Origin: Pseudomonas vranovensis DSM 16006
GTDB taxonomy: Bacteria; Pseudomonadota; Gammaproteobacteria; Pseudomonadales; Pseudomonadaceae
Reading direction: 5' to 3'
NCBI RefSeq assembly: GCF_000425805.1
Contig: NZ_AUED01000022.1
Coordinates: 58,230 to 122,229, forward strand
Length of the DNA stretch: 64,000 nucleotides
Shown in pieces: positions 1-7,897 of the stretch. The first letter of the stretch is position 1, and every line of letters begins with the position of its first letter. The notes under the pieces are model-generated. The model was not told the origin of the DNA. It searched no databases and saw nothing but the letters and a program-made list of their open reading frames with translations. The position numbers were made by a program, and so were the translations under genes.

Positions 1-1496
1 TCGGAGAAGCCTTTGCGCTTCAGGCGCAGCATCAGGTCCTTGTCGATAGCCGACAGGGCCAGGGTCTTGACCTTCTCTTCTTCCTTGATCAGGTCTTCCA
101 TCTGCACCAGGAACCAGTGGTCGATACCGGTCAGGTCGAAGATTTCGTCGCAGGTCATGCCGGCGCGCATGGCATCGGCCACGTACCAGATACGCTCGGC
201 GCCCGGCACGGTCAGCTCGCGCTTGAGGATGCTCGAGGCTTCAGGACTTGCCAGGTCGACTTTAGGATCCAGACCGCAAACGCCGACTTCCAGGCCCCGC
301 AGAGCCTTCTGCAGGGACTCCTGGAAGGTGCGGCCGATGGCCATGACTTCACCCACGGATTTCATCTGGGTGGTCAGGCGGGCGTCGGCTTTCGGGAATT
401 TTTCGAAGGCAAAGCGCGGCAGCTTGGTGACGACGTAGTCGATCGAAGGCTCGAACGAAGCTGGGGTACGGCCGCCGGTGATATCGTTCTGCAGCTCGTC
501 GAGGGTGTAGCCGACCGCCAGCTTGGCAGCGATCTTGGCAATCGGGAAGCCAGTAGCCTTGGAAGCCAGCGCCGACGAACGCGATACACGCGGGTTCATC
601 TCGATCACGACCATACGGCCAGTGTCCGGGCAAATACCGAACTGCACGTTGGAACCGCCGGTCTCGACACCGATTTCACGCAGCACCGCCAGCGAGGCGT
701 TGCGCATGATCTGGTATTCCTTGTCGGTCAGGGTCTGTGCTGGAGCAACAGTGATCGAGTCACCGGTATGCACTCCCATCGGATCGAAGTTCTCGATCGA
801 GCAGACGATGATGCAGTTATCCTTTTTGTCGCGGACCACTTCCATCTCGTACTCTTTCCAGCCGATCAGCGATTCGTCGATCAGCAGTTCCTTGGTTGGC
901 GACAGGTCCAGGCCACGGGCGCAGATTTCTTCGAACTCTTCACGGTTGTAGGCAATACCGCCACCGGTGCCGCCCATGGTGAAGGACGGACGGATGATGC
1001 ACGGGAAGCCCAGCTTCTCGAGCACGGCGTTGGCTTCTTCCATGCTGTGCGCGATGCCGGAGCGCGGGCACTCAAGGCCGATGGCCTTCATGGCGGTATC
1101 GAAGCGCGAGCGGTCTTCGGCTTTGTCGATGGTGTCGGCGTTGGCGCCGATCATTTCCACGCCGAACTTTTCCAGGACGCCTTCGCGCTCCAGGTCCAGG
1201 GCGCAGTTCAGTGCAGTCTGGCCACCCATGGTTGGCAGCAGTGCATCCGGACGCTCTTTCTCGATGATCTTGGCCACTGTCTGCCATTTGATCGGCTCGA
1301 TGTAAGTGGCATCGGCCATGGCCGGGTCGGTCATGATGGTGGCTGGGTTGGAGTTCACCAGGATGACGCGATAGCCTTCCTCGCGCAGGGCTTTGCAGGC
1401 CTGGGCGCCGGAGTAGTCGAATTCGCAGGCCTGGCCGATCACGATCGGGCCAGCGCCAAGAATCAGGATGCTTTTAATGTCTGTACGTTTTGGCAT
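1..1496 (-). CDS. carB: Carbamoyl-phosphate synthase large subunit, N-terminal part (cut by window edge)
   Basis: About 498 N-terminal residues of the large subunit, which makes carbamoyl phosphate from bicarbonate, ATP and glutamine-derived ammonia for arginine and pyrimidine synthesis. The protein begins MPKRTDIKSILILGAGPIVIG and contains the first ATP-grasp domain with the glycine-rich FTMGGTGGGIAYN loop and the EMNPRVSRSSALASKATG segment. The start is the ATG at 1494-1496. The 3' half (second ATP-grasp and allosteric domain) lies outside the window. It lies about 107 bases downstream of carA in the same direction, so the two are probably co-transcribed. Confidence 0.97.
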   Translation of the reverse strand, partial: MPKRTDIKSILILGAGPIVIGQACEFDYSGAQACKALREEGYRVILVNSNPATIMTDPAMADATYIEPIKWQTVAKIIEKERPDALLPTMGGQTALNCALDLEREGVLEKFGVEMIGANADTIDKAEDRSRFDTAMKAIGLECPRSGIAHSMEEANAVLEKLGFPCIIRPSFTMGGTGGGIAYNREEFEEICARGLDLSPTKELLIDESLIGWKEYEMEVVRDKKDNCIIVCSIENFDPMGVHTGDSITVAPAQTLTDKEYQIMRNASLAVLREIGVETGGSNVQFGICPDTGRMVVIEMNPRVSRSSALASKATGFPIAKIAAKLAVGYTLDELQNDITGGRTPASFEPSIDYVVTKLPRFAFEKFPKADARLTTQMKSVGEVMAIGRTFQESLQKALRGLEVGVCGLDPKVDLASPEASSILKRELTVPGAERIWYVADAMRAGMTCDEIFDLTGIDHWFLVQMEDLIKEEEKVKTLALSAIDKDLMLRLKRKGFS

Positions 1497-1602
1497 GGGT
1501 TGTCACTCAATTCCGCAGGTCAGTCGGCAAGCCGCATTGAACAATCGTGGGGGCGGCGCCTGAACGCGGCTTGCACCGGTCCAGGGCCTTCTCGCCAGGT
1601 GC

Positions 1603-2739
1603 TCAGCGGCGCTTGGCCATGGCATCGATGAAGCGGTCGAACAGAGGCGCGACATCAGTCGGGCCAGGGCTGGCTTCAGGGTGACCCTGGAAGCTGAAAG
1701 CGCTCTTGTCGGTGCGCTCGATACCCTGCAGGGTACCGTCGAACAGCGACTTGTGGATGGCGCGAACGTTGCCTGGCAGCGTCGCTTCGTCTACCGCAAA
1801 GCCGTGGTTCTGGCTGGTGATCATGACCACGCCGGTGTCCAGGTCCTGGACCGGGTGGTTGGCACCATGGTGACCATGGCCCATTTTCACGGTCTTGGCA
1901 CCGGAGGCCAAAGCCAGCAGTTGGTGCCCCAGGCAAATACCGAACACCGGGATCTCGGTCTCGAGGATGTCCTTGATCGCCTGGATCGCGTAGTCGCAAG
2001 GCTCCGGATCACCTGGGCCGTTGGACAGGAACACACCATCAGGATTGAGTGCCAGGACTTCGTTGGCCGGGGTCTGCGCCGGCACGACAGTCAGGCGGCA
2101 GCCGCGGGCAACCAGCATGCGCAGGATGTTCAGCTTGACGCCGAAATCGTAGGCGACCACGTGGTACGGCAGCTCGGCGGCGTCGATGGTCGCGTGGCTG
2201 TCGGTTTTCAGTTCCCAGACGCTGGAGCGCCATTCGTAGCTGCTCTTGGTGCTGACGACTTTTGCCAGGTCCATGCCCTTCAGGCCCGGGAAACCGCGAG
2301 CAGCGGCGATTGCAGCCTCTTCGCTGATGTTGTCGCCGGCCAGGATGCAGCCGTTCTGCGCGCCCTTCTCACGCAGGATGCGCGTCAGGCGACGGGTGTC
2401 GATCCCGGCGATGGCAACCACGTTGTTGGCTTTGAGGTAATCAGGCAGCGACTGTTTGTTGCGCCAGTTGCTTGCGATCAGAGGCAGGTCACGAATGACC
2501 AGGCCGGCCGACCAGACACGGTCGGACTCGGCGTCTTCCGGCGTAGTGCCGGTGTTGCCGATGTGAGGGTAAGTCAGGGTAACGATTTGCTGCGCATAGG
2601 AAGGGTCAGTCAGGATTTCCTGATAGCCGGTCATTGCGGTGTTAAACACCACCTCACCAACGGTCTGACCGTCGGCTCCAATGGCTTCACCGCGAAAAAT
2701 GCTGCCATCGGCAAGGGCGAGTATGGCTGGCTTAGTCAA
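1603..2739 (-). CDS. carA: Carbamoyl-phosphate synthase small subunit (glutaminase)
   Basis: 378 residues, the normal length for CarA, which hydrolyses glutamine and passes ammonia to CarB. The N-terminal small-subunit domain (MTKPAILALADGSIFRGEAIG...) is followed by a class I glutamine amidotransferase domain with the nucleophile motif VFGICLGHQL and the His-Glu pair in FQGHPEASPGP. The start codon is TTG at 2737-2739 behind a strong GGGAGG ribosome site; no ATG lies at the conserved N-terminus. It is upstream of carB and follows a leader holding a terminator hairpin, so transcriptional attenuation is possible. Confidence 0.97.
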   Translation of the reverse strand: MTKPAILALADGSIFRGEAIGADGQTVGEVVFNTAMTGYQEILTDPSYAQQIVTLTYPHIGNTGTTPEDAESDRVWSAGLVIRDLPLIASNWRNKQSLPDYLKANNVVAIAGIDTRRLTRILREKGAQNGCILAGDNISEEAAIAAARGFPGLKGMDLAKVVSTKSSYEWRSSVWELKTDSHATIDAAELPYHVVAYDFGVKLNILRMLVARGCRLTVVPAQTPANEVLALNPDGVFLSNGPGDPEPCDYAIQAIKDILETEIPVFGICLGHQLLALASGAKTVKMGHGHHGANHPVQDLDTGVVMITSQNHGFAVDEATLPGNVRAIHKSLFDGTLQGIERTDKSAFSFQGHPEASPGPTDVAPLFDRFIDAMAKRR

Positions 2740-2858
2740 GAAGACCTCCCGTAAATCAAGCCTGAAGGGGCGATCGCAGGTTGCAAAAAAGCGGAATGAC
2801 GTATAGACACGTCACCCCGCTTTCTTCGTCGAATTATCTGCGCGCTTTTAGTGGACAC
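2736..2858 (-). CDS. Possible 40-residue leader ORF coupled to carA
   Basis: A GTG-started frame (second GTG of GTGTGTCC) runs through the terminator hairpin and stops at a TGA that overlaps the carA TTG start (TTGA). Its early part is basic, IIRRRKRG, with clustered arginine and lysine codons lying just before the terminator arms. No good Shine-Dalgarno precedes the GTG, and the start lies inside another small inverted repeat (TTTAGTG/CACTAAA). Overlap with the carA start and the arginine-rich stretch suggest a regulatory leader, but it could be chance. Confidence 0.3.
   Translation of the reverse strand: MSTKSAQIIRRRKRGDVSIRHSAFLQPAIAPSGLIYGRSS
2785..2823 (-). terminator. Intrinsic terminator hairpin in the dapB-carA gap / carA leader
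   Basis: Read on the minus strand, arms AAAGCGG and TGACG pair with CGTCA and CCGCTTT, separated by small internal loops and an 8-base apical loop, and the right arm runs into TTTTTTGC. It could end the dapB transcript. Only about 45 bases separate it from carA, too few for a separate promoter with leader, so it more likely sits inside the carA leader and acts as an attenuator. Confidence 0.7.
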
Positions 2859-2942
2859 ACTAAAGCTGTAGCTTACAGAAAAACGCTTTTTTGGTCTACC
2901 GCTGAAGTGCCTAAAAACCGCAGGATAGCGACAGGAGGGCGC

Positions 2943-3746
2943 TTAACGCAGGTCGAGCACGTCTTGCATGTCGTAAAGGCCCGGCTCGCGACCGTCCAAC
3001 CAGAGAGCAGCACGGACCGCCCCCTTGGCAAAGGTCATGCGACTGGAGGCCTTATGGGTGATCTCCAGGCGCTCACCTTCGGCAGCGAACAGAACGGTGT
3101 GATCACCAACCACGTCACCGGCACGCACAGTGGCAAAGCCGATGGTCTGACGATCACGGGTACCGGTCTGGCCTTCACGACCATAGACCGCCACTTCCTG
3201 CAGGTCGCGCCCCAGTGCCTGGGCAACCACCTCACCCATGCGCAACGCGGTACCCGACGGTGCATCGACCTTGTGACGATGGTGGGCTTCGATGATCTCG
3301 ATGTCGACGTCATCACCCAGCACGCGCGCAGCCATGTCCAGCAGCTTCAGGCTGAGGTTCACCCCAACGCTGAAGTTGGCCGCGAAGACAATCGGGATTT
3401 CCTTGCCCGCCTCGGCCAGCAACTGCTTTTCTTCGACACTGAAACCGGTGGTCCCGATGATCATGGCCTTGCCTGCCTTGCGGCAGAACGCCAGGTTCTT
3501 CAGGGTCACCGACGGATGCGTGAAGTCGATCAGCACGTCGAATTCATCGACTACCTTGGCCAGGTCATCGGACAGCAGCACACCGATTCGACCCAGGGCC
3601 GCCAACTCGCCCGCATCCGCGCCAACCAGGGTGCTGTCAGGACGATCAATCGCAGCCGTCAGCCCTGCACCCGGGGTTTGCTGGATAGCTTCGATCAGGG
3701 TCTTGCCCATGCGCCCTGCCGCGCCCATTACCGCTATACGTCGCAT
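2943..3746 (-). CDS. dapB: 4-hydroxy-tetrahydrodipicolinate reductase
   Basis: 267 residues, full length. Cytoplasmic NAD(P)H-dependent reductase of the diaminopimelate/lysine pathway. The N-terminal Rossmann motif MGAAGRMGK (glycines 8, 11 and 14) and the conserved substrate box EAHHRHKVDAPSGTAL are visible. It begins 13 bases after dnaJ ends, in the same direction, so it probably belongs to the end of the dnaK-dnaJ transcription unit, as in other pseudomonads. Confidence 0.97.
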   Translation of the reverse strand: MRRIAVMGAAGRMGKTLIEAIQQTPGAGLTAAIDRPDSTLVGADAGELAALGRIGVLLSDDLAKVVDEFDVLIDFTHPSVTLKNLAFCRKAGKAMIIGTTGFSVEEKQLLAEAGKEIPIVFAANFSVGVNLSLKLLDMAARVLGDDVDIEIIEAHHRHKVDAPSGTALRMGEVVAQALGRDLQEVAVYGREGQTGTRDRQTIGFATVRAGDVVGDHTVLFAAEGERLEITHKASSRMTFAKGAVRAALWLDGREPGLYDMQDVLDLR

Positions 3747-3759
3747 GCCCTATTCCTTC

Positions 3760-4884
3760 TTACAAGTCGCCGAAGAAGCGCTTTACGCCTTCAAACCAGC
3801 CATTGGCCTTGGGCGAATGGGAACTGTCACCTTCCAGCGAATCGCGCAGCTCTTCGAGCAGCTCGCGCTGGCGACGACTGAGATTGACCGGGGTTTCAAC
3901 CGCGACCCGACACATCAGGTCACCAGCACCACCACCGCGAACCGGGGCAACGCCCTTGCCACGCAGGCGGAACTGCTTGCCGGTCTGGGTGCCTTCCGGG
4001 ATCTTCAGCTTTACCCGGCCATCCAGGGTCGGCACTTCAAGCTCGCCACCCAGGGCAGCATCGGTGTAGCTGATCGGTACTTCGCAGTACAGGTGCTTGC
4101 CGTCACGCTGGAAAATCGCGTGCTCACGCACATTGATCACGACGTACAGATCACCGGTCGGGCCGCCATGGGAACCCGCCTCGCCTTCGCCCGAAAGACG
4201 AATGCGATCACCGGTATCGACACCGGCCGGCACCTTGACCGAGAGGGTCTTGTACTCTTCGATACGGCCTTCGCCGTGGCAGGAGTTGCAAGGATCAGTA
4301 ATGATCTTGCCCTGACCATGGCAACGCGGGCAGGTCTGCTGGACAGAGAAGAAGCCCTGCTGCATGCGCACCTGGCCAATACCACCACAGGTCGGACAGG
4401 TCGAAGGCGACGAGCCTTTCTTGGCACCGGAACCGTCGCACGGCTCGCAGTTGACCAGAGTCGGCACGCGAATGTTGACAGTGGTGCCGCGTACAGCCTC
4501 TTCCAGGTTCAGCTCGAGGGTATAACGCAGGTCGCTGCCGCGCTGGGCACCGCCACGCGAACCGCCACGGCCGCCGCCAAAGAAATCGCTGAACACATCA
4601 CCGAAAATGTCGGAGAAGTTCGCGCCACCAAATCCGGCACCGCCGCCACCCATGCTAGGGTCGACGCCGGCATGACCATACTGGTCGTAGGCCGCGCGCT
4701 TGCTGGCGTCGGAGAGCACTTCATAAGCCTCGTTGGCTTCCTTGAATTTCTCTTCCGACTCTTTGTCATCAGGATTACGGTCCGGGTGATGCTTCATCGC
4801 CAGGCGGCGATACGCCTTCTTCAGGTCCGCTTCACTGGAGCCGCGCTCAACTCCCAGAACTTCGTAATAGTCACGCTTTGCCAT
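3760..4884 (-). CDS. dnaJ: Chaperone DnaJ (Hsp40)
   Basis: 374 residues. Co-chaperone that delivers unfolded clients to DnaK and stimulates its ATPase. The J domain starts MAKRDYYEVLGVE, with the HPD motif at residues 33-35. A Gly/Phe-rich linker (GGGGAGFGGANF) and four CxxCxGxG zinc repeats (CEPCDGSG, CPTCGGIG, CPRCHGQG, CNSCHGEG) follow, then the C-terminal client-binding domains. The start chosen is the ATG at 4882-4884, four codons inside the longest frame, because it gives the conserved MAKRDYYEVLG. It lies about 210 bases after dnaK. Confidence 0.97.
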   Translation of the reverse strand: MAKRDYYEVLGVERGSSEADLKKAYRRLAMKHHPDRNPDDKESEEKFKEANEAYEVLSDASKRAAYDQYGHAGVDPSMGGGGAGFGGANFSDIFGDVFSDFFGGGRGGSRGGAQRGSDLRYTLELNLEEAVRGTTVNIRVPTLVNCEPCDGSGAKKGSSPSTCPTCGGIGQVRMQQGFFSVQQTCPRCHGQGKIITDPCNSCHGEGRIEEYKTLSVKVPAGVDTGDRIRLSGEGEAGSHGGPTGDLYVVINVREHAIFQRDGKHLYCEVPISYTDAALGGELEVPTLDGRVKLKIPEGTQTGKQFRLRGKGVAPVRGGGAGDLMCRVAVETPVNLSRRQRELLEELRDSLEGDSSHSPKANGWFEGVKRFFGDL

Positions 4885-5023
4885 AAGTCTTTGCACTCTT
4901 GAGGACGTTCGGCAAACCTCTGCGCATTTCGCGCTGTGCCGCCAGCACCTGCCTCATTCCCTCCAGGAGGCATGACAGATGCTGTAAAAATTCGGGTATT
5001 CCAGACACGCCAACGCGGGAGCA

Positions 5024-5041
5024 AGCCCCCGCGCGGCGACA
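5024..5041. repeat. Single REP-like palindrome between dnaK and dnaJ
   Basis: The segment CGGGAGCAAGCCCCCGC resembles the Pseudomonas REP element (GCGGG-GCAAGCCCGC). It sits in the gap between dnaK and dnaJ, where it could stabilise or partly terminate the dnaK message. Confidence 0.4.
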
Positions 5042-5093
5042 TCCTACCAGCCAACCACTAGAAAGCAGTCAACTGGCCGACAACATGCAGCAA

Positions 5094-7010
5094 TTACTTG
5101 TTGTCTTTGACTTCTTCGAACTCAGCGTCGACGACGTCGTCGTGCTTGGGCTCTTCAGCCTGCTGCGCGCCAGCTTGTGGCTGCTCGGCCTGCTGCTCGG
5201 CGTACATCTTCTGAGCAACTGGAGCCGACACTTTCGACAGTTCTTCAACCTTGGCATCGATGGCAGCCTTGTCGTCGCCTTTGATAGCGGCTTCCAGGGC
5301 AACCACAGCGGCCTCGATCGCAGCCTTCTCTTCGGCAGTGACCTTGTCACCGGCATCAGCGACCATCTTGCGAGTCGAGTGAACCAGTGCATCGCCCTGG
5401 TTGCGGGCAGCGGCCAGTTCTTCGAACTTGCGGTCTTCTTCCGAGTTCGCTTCAGCGTCGCGGATCATCTGCTGAATTTCTTCATCAGACAGGCCGGAGT
5501 TGGCCTTGATCACGATCGACTGAGTCTTGCCAGTAGCCTTGTCCTTGGCGCCTACGTGCAGAATGCCGTTGGCGTCGATGTCGAAGGTTACTTCGATCTG
5601 TGGCACGCCACGTGGTGCAGGTGGGATCTCGGCCAGGTCGAACTTGCCCAGGGATTTGTTCTGAGCAGCCTGCTTACGCTCACCTTGCAGCACGTGAATG
5701 GTCACGGCGCTCTGGTTGTCGTCTGCAGTCGAGAACACTTGCGACTTTTTGGTCGGGATAGTGGTGTTCTTCTCGATCAGCGCAGTCATCACGCCACCCA
5801 TGGTTTCGATACCCAGGGTCAGCGGGCTGACGTCCAGCAGCAGCACGTCTTTCACGTCACCAGCCAGTACCGCACCCTGGATGGCAGCACCCATGGCAAC
5901 AGCTTCGTCCGGGTTGACGTCCTTGCGTGCTTCTTTACCGAAGAAATCGGTAACCGCTTTCTGTACCAGCGGCATACGGGTCTGACCGCCAACCAGGATC
6001 ACGTCGTCGATCTTGCTGACGTCGATACCGGCATCCTTCATGGCGATACGGCATGGCTCGATGGTGCGCTGAACCAGGTCTTCCACCAGCGACTCCAGCT
6101 TGGCGCGGGAGATCTTCACGTTCAGGTGCTTAGGACCGGTGGCATCTGCAGTGATGTACGGCAGGTTGACGTCGGTCTGCTGGCTCGAGGACAGCTCGAT
6201 CTTGGCTTTTTCAGCAGCTTCTTTCAGGCGCTGCATGGCCAGCGGGTCACCCTTGAGGTTCATGCCGCTTTCTTTCTTGAACTCGTCGACGAGGTAGTCG
6301 ATCAGGCGAATGTCGAAGTCTTCACCACCGAGGAAAGTGTCACCGTTGGTGGCCAGAACTTCAAACTGATGCTCGCCATCGACTTCGGCAATTTCGATAA
6401 CCGAAACGTCGAAGGTACCGCCACCCAGGTCATAAACGATCACGGTGTGATCGCCTTTGGCCTTGTCCATACCGTAAGCCAGCGCAGCTGCGGTTGGTTC
6501 GTTGATGATACGTTTTACGTCCAGGCCGGCGATGCGACCGGCATCCTTGGTGGCCTGACGCTGGCTGTCGTTGAAGTAGGCCGGAACGGTGATGACCGCT
6601 TCGGTGACAGGCTCGCCGAGGTAGTCTTCGGCGGTCTTCTTCATCTTCTTCAGAATTTCAGCCGAAATCTGAGGCGGTGCCATTTTCTGGCCGTTCACTT
6701 CGACCCAGGCGTCGTTGTTGTCAGCCTTGACGATTTTGTACGGAACCATCTGGATGTCTTTTTGCACGACATCTTCGTCAAAGCGACGACCGATCAGACG
6801 CTTTACTGCGTACAGGGTGTTGTGCGGATTGGTAACGGCCTGACGCTTGGCCGACTGGCCAACCAGGATTTCGCCGTCATTGGCGTACGCGATGATCGAC
6901 GGCGTAGTACGCGCGCCTTCAGCGTTTTCAATAACCTTGACGTTGCCGTTTTCCAGAATGGAGACGCAGGAGTTGGTAGTCCCCAGGTCGATACCGATGA
7001 TTTTGCCCAT
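5094..7010 (-). CDS. dnaK: Chaperone DnaK (Hsp70)
   Basis: 638 residues, the usual length. ATP-dependent cytoplasmic chaperone. The ATPase domain begins MGKIIGIDLGTTNSC with the phosphate loop GTTNS. It also shows VYDLGGGTFDVS and the NEPTAAALAYG segment. The substrate-binding domain and a C-terminal acidic tail ending EEVKDNK follow. The ATG at 7008-7010 is taken, with GGGAGAG upstream; an in-frame GTG lies two codons earlier. It is downstream of grpE and upstream of dnaJ, a classical heat-shock operon order. Confidence 0.98.
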   Translation of the reverse strand: MGKIIGIDLGTTNSCVSILENGNVKVIENAEGARTTPSIIAYANDGEILVGQSAKRQAVTNPHNTLYAVKRLIGRRFDEDVVQKDIQMVPYKIVKADNNDAWVEVNGQKMAPPQISAEILKKMKKTAEDYLGEPVTEAVITVPAYFNDSQRQATKDAGRIAGLDVKRIINEPTAAALAYGMDKAKGDHTVIVYDLGGGTFDVSVIEIAEVDGEHQFEVLATNGDTFLGGEDFDIRLIDYLVDEFKKESGMNLKGDPLAMQRLKEAAEKAKIELSSSQQTDVNLPYITADATGPKHLNVKISRAKLESLVEDLVQRTIEPCRIAMKDAGIDVSKIDDVILVGGQTRMPLVQKAVTDFFGKEARKDVNPDEAVAMGAAIQGAVLAGDVKDVLLLDVSPLTLGIETMGGVMTALIEKNTTIPTKKSQVFSTADDNQSAVTIHVLQGERKQAAQNKSLGKFDLAEIPPAPRGVPQIEVTFDIDANGILHVGAKDKATGKTQSIVIKANSGLSDEEIQQMIRDAEANSEEDRKFEELAAARNQGDALVHSTRKMVADAGDKVTAEEKAAIEAAVVALEAAIKGDDKAAIDAKVEELSKVSAPVAQKMYAEQQAEQPQAGAQQAEEPKHDDVVDAEFEEVKDNK

Positions 7011-7111
7011 GTTCACTCTCCCGAAACTTGAATTTTGTTGCCGCAGCAGTGGTGGCTAACTGCGGTAATACTTGAATGCTTGACACCTAAATGGGGGCGC
7101 CCGGAACGATT

Positions 7112-7666
7112 TCAAGCCTGCTCGTCAATCGACGGCGAAACCGCAGCAGGGGCCTTGCTGACCACGACCATCGCAGGGCGCAGCAGGCGGCCATTGAGCT
7201 GGTAGCCCTTCTGGAACACCTTGAGCACGCTGTTCGGCTCGACCTCGGCACTTTCCTGCATGGCCATGGCTTGATGGTGCTCGGCGTTGAAGGGTTCGCC
7301 GTGCGGATCAATGGCCTCGAGGTTGTAGCGCTTGAGGGTGTCGTGGAACATCTTCAGGGTCAGTTCAATGCCTTCACGCATCGGACGAATGCTCTCGTCC
7401 TCGGCACTGGACAGCTCCAGGCCACGTTCCAGGCTGTCGATGACTGGCAGCAGGTCGCCAGCGAATTTCTCCAGGGCGAACTTGTGTGCCTTCTCGACAT
7501 CCTGCTCGGCGCGACGGCGTACGTTCTGAAGGTCCGCAGCGGTGCGCAGGGATTGATCCTGGGCCGCCGCCAGCTGCTCTTCGAGCACCTGCACGCGGGC
7601 GTTCAGCTCTTGCGCGCCGGCTGCCTCGGCGTTCAGATTCTGTTCATCCAGCTGTTCGTCAGCCAT
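7112..7666 (-). CDS. grpE: Nucleotide exchange factor GrpE
   Basis: 184 residues. Promotes ADP release from DnaK. An acidic, coiled-coil N-terminal half (AQELNARVQVLEEQLAAAQDQSLR) is followed by the conserved core (RRRAEQDVEKAHKFALEKFAGDLLPVIDSLERGLE) and the beta domain with GEPFNAEHHQAMAM and VFQKGYQLNGRLLRPAMV. The start is the ATG at 7664-7666, behind GAGGAGAG. It is the first gene of the grpE-dnaK-dnaJ unit and is preceded by a sigma-32-type promoter. Confidence 0.97.
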   Translation of the reverse strand: MADEQLDEQNLNAEAAGAQELNARVQVLEEQLAAAQDQSLRTAADLQNVRRRAEQDVEKAHKFALEKFAGDLLPVIDSLERGLELSSAEDESIRPMREGIELTLKMFHDTLKRYNLEAIDPHGEPFNAEHHQAMAMQESAEVEPNSVLKVFQKGYQLNGRLLRPAMVVVSKAPAAVSPSIDEQA

Positions 7667-7719
7667 AAAATCTCTCCTCTCGAATAGTGTCAGCGAGCTG
7701 TACTCGCGCTTCTGCCGGC

Positions 7720-7748
7720 TATATGGGGTCGTAAAACCCAGGTTCAAG
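7720..7748 (-). promoter_or_regulatory. Sigma-32 (heat-shock) promoter of grpE
   Basis: On the minus strand CTTGAA is followed after 14 bases by CCCCATATA, an almost exact match to the RpoH consensus (CTTGAA, N13-17, CCCCATnTA). It lies about 54 bases upstream of the grpE start, consistent with heat-shock control of the chaperone operon. Confidence 0.88.
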
Positions 7749-7836
7749 GGGCAAAGGAATACAGCCGACCGTTTCCCTCATAACCCGACGCACTCAGAAC
7801 GACACCCACGCAACCAAATCGAGCTAAGCACAGCCA

Positions 7837-7873
7837 TTGTCAGCGGATCAAAAAACACTGTATAAATAACCAG
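7837..7873 (+). promoter_or_regulatory. recN promoter with LexA box
   Basis: TTGTCA (7837-7842) and TATAAA (7861-7866) are spaced 18 bases apart as -35/-10 elements. The -10 lies inside CTGTATAAATAACCAG (7858-7873), which fits the LexA operator CTG-N10-CAG. The recN start is 25 bases downstream. LexA bound here would cover the promoter, so recN should be SOS-inducible. Confidence 0.85.
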
Positions 7874-7897
7874 ACTTAACGCCTGGGAGCCGCCCCA

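Noticed and set aside
117..1631. Long plus-strand frame of 504 codons opposite carB
   Set aside because: Shadow of the high-GC codon usage of carB; no domain and low-complexity His/Asp-rich composition.
3292..7031. Long plus-strand frames opposite dnaJ and dnaK (536 and 710 codons)
   Set aside because: Antisense shadows of highly conserved chaperone genes, without ribosome sites or family motifs.
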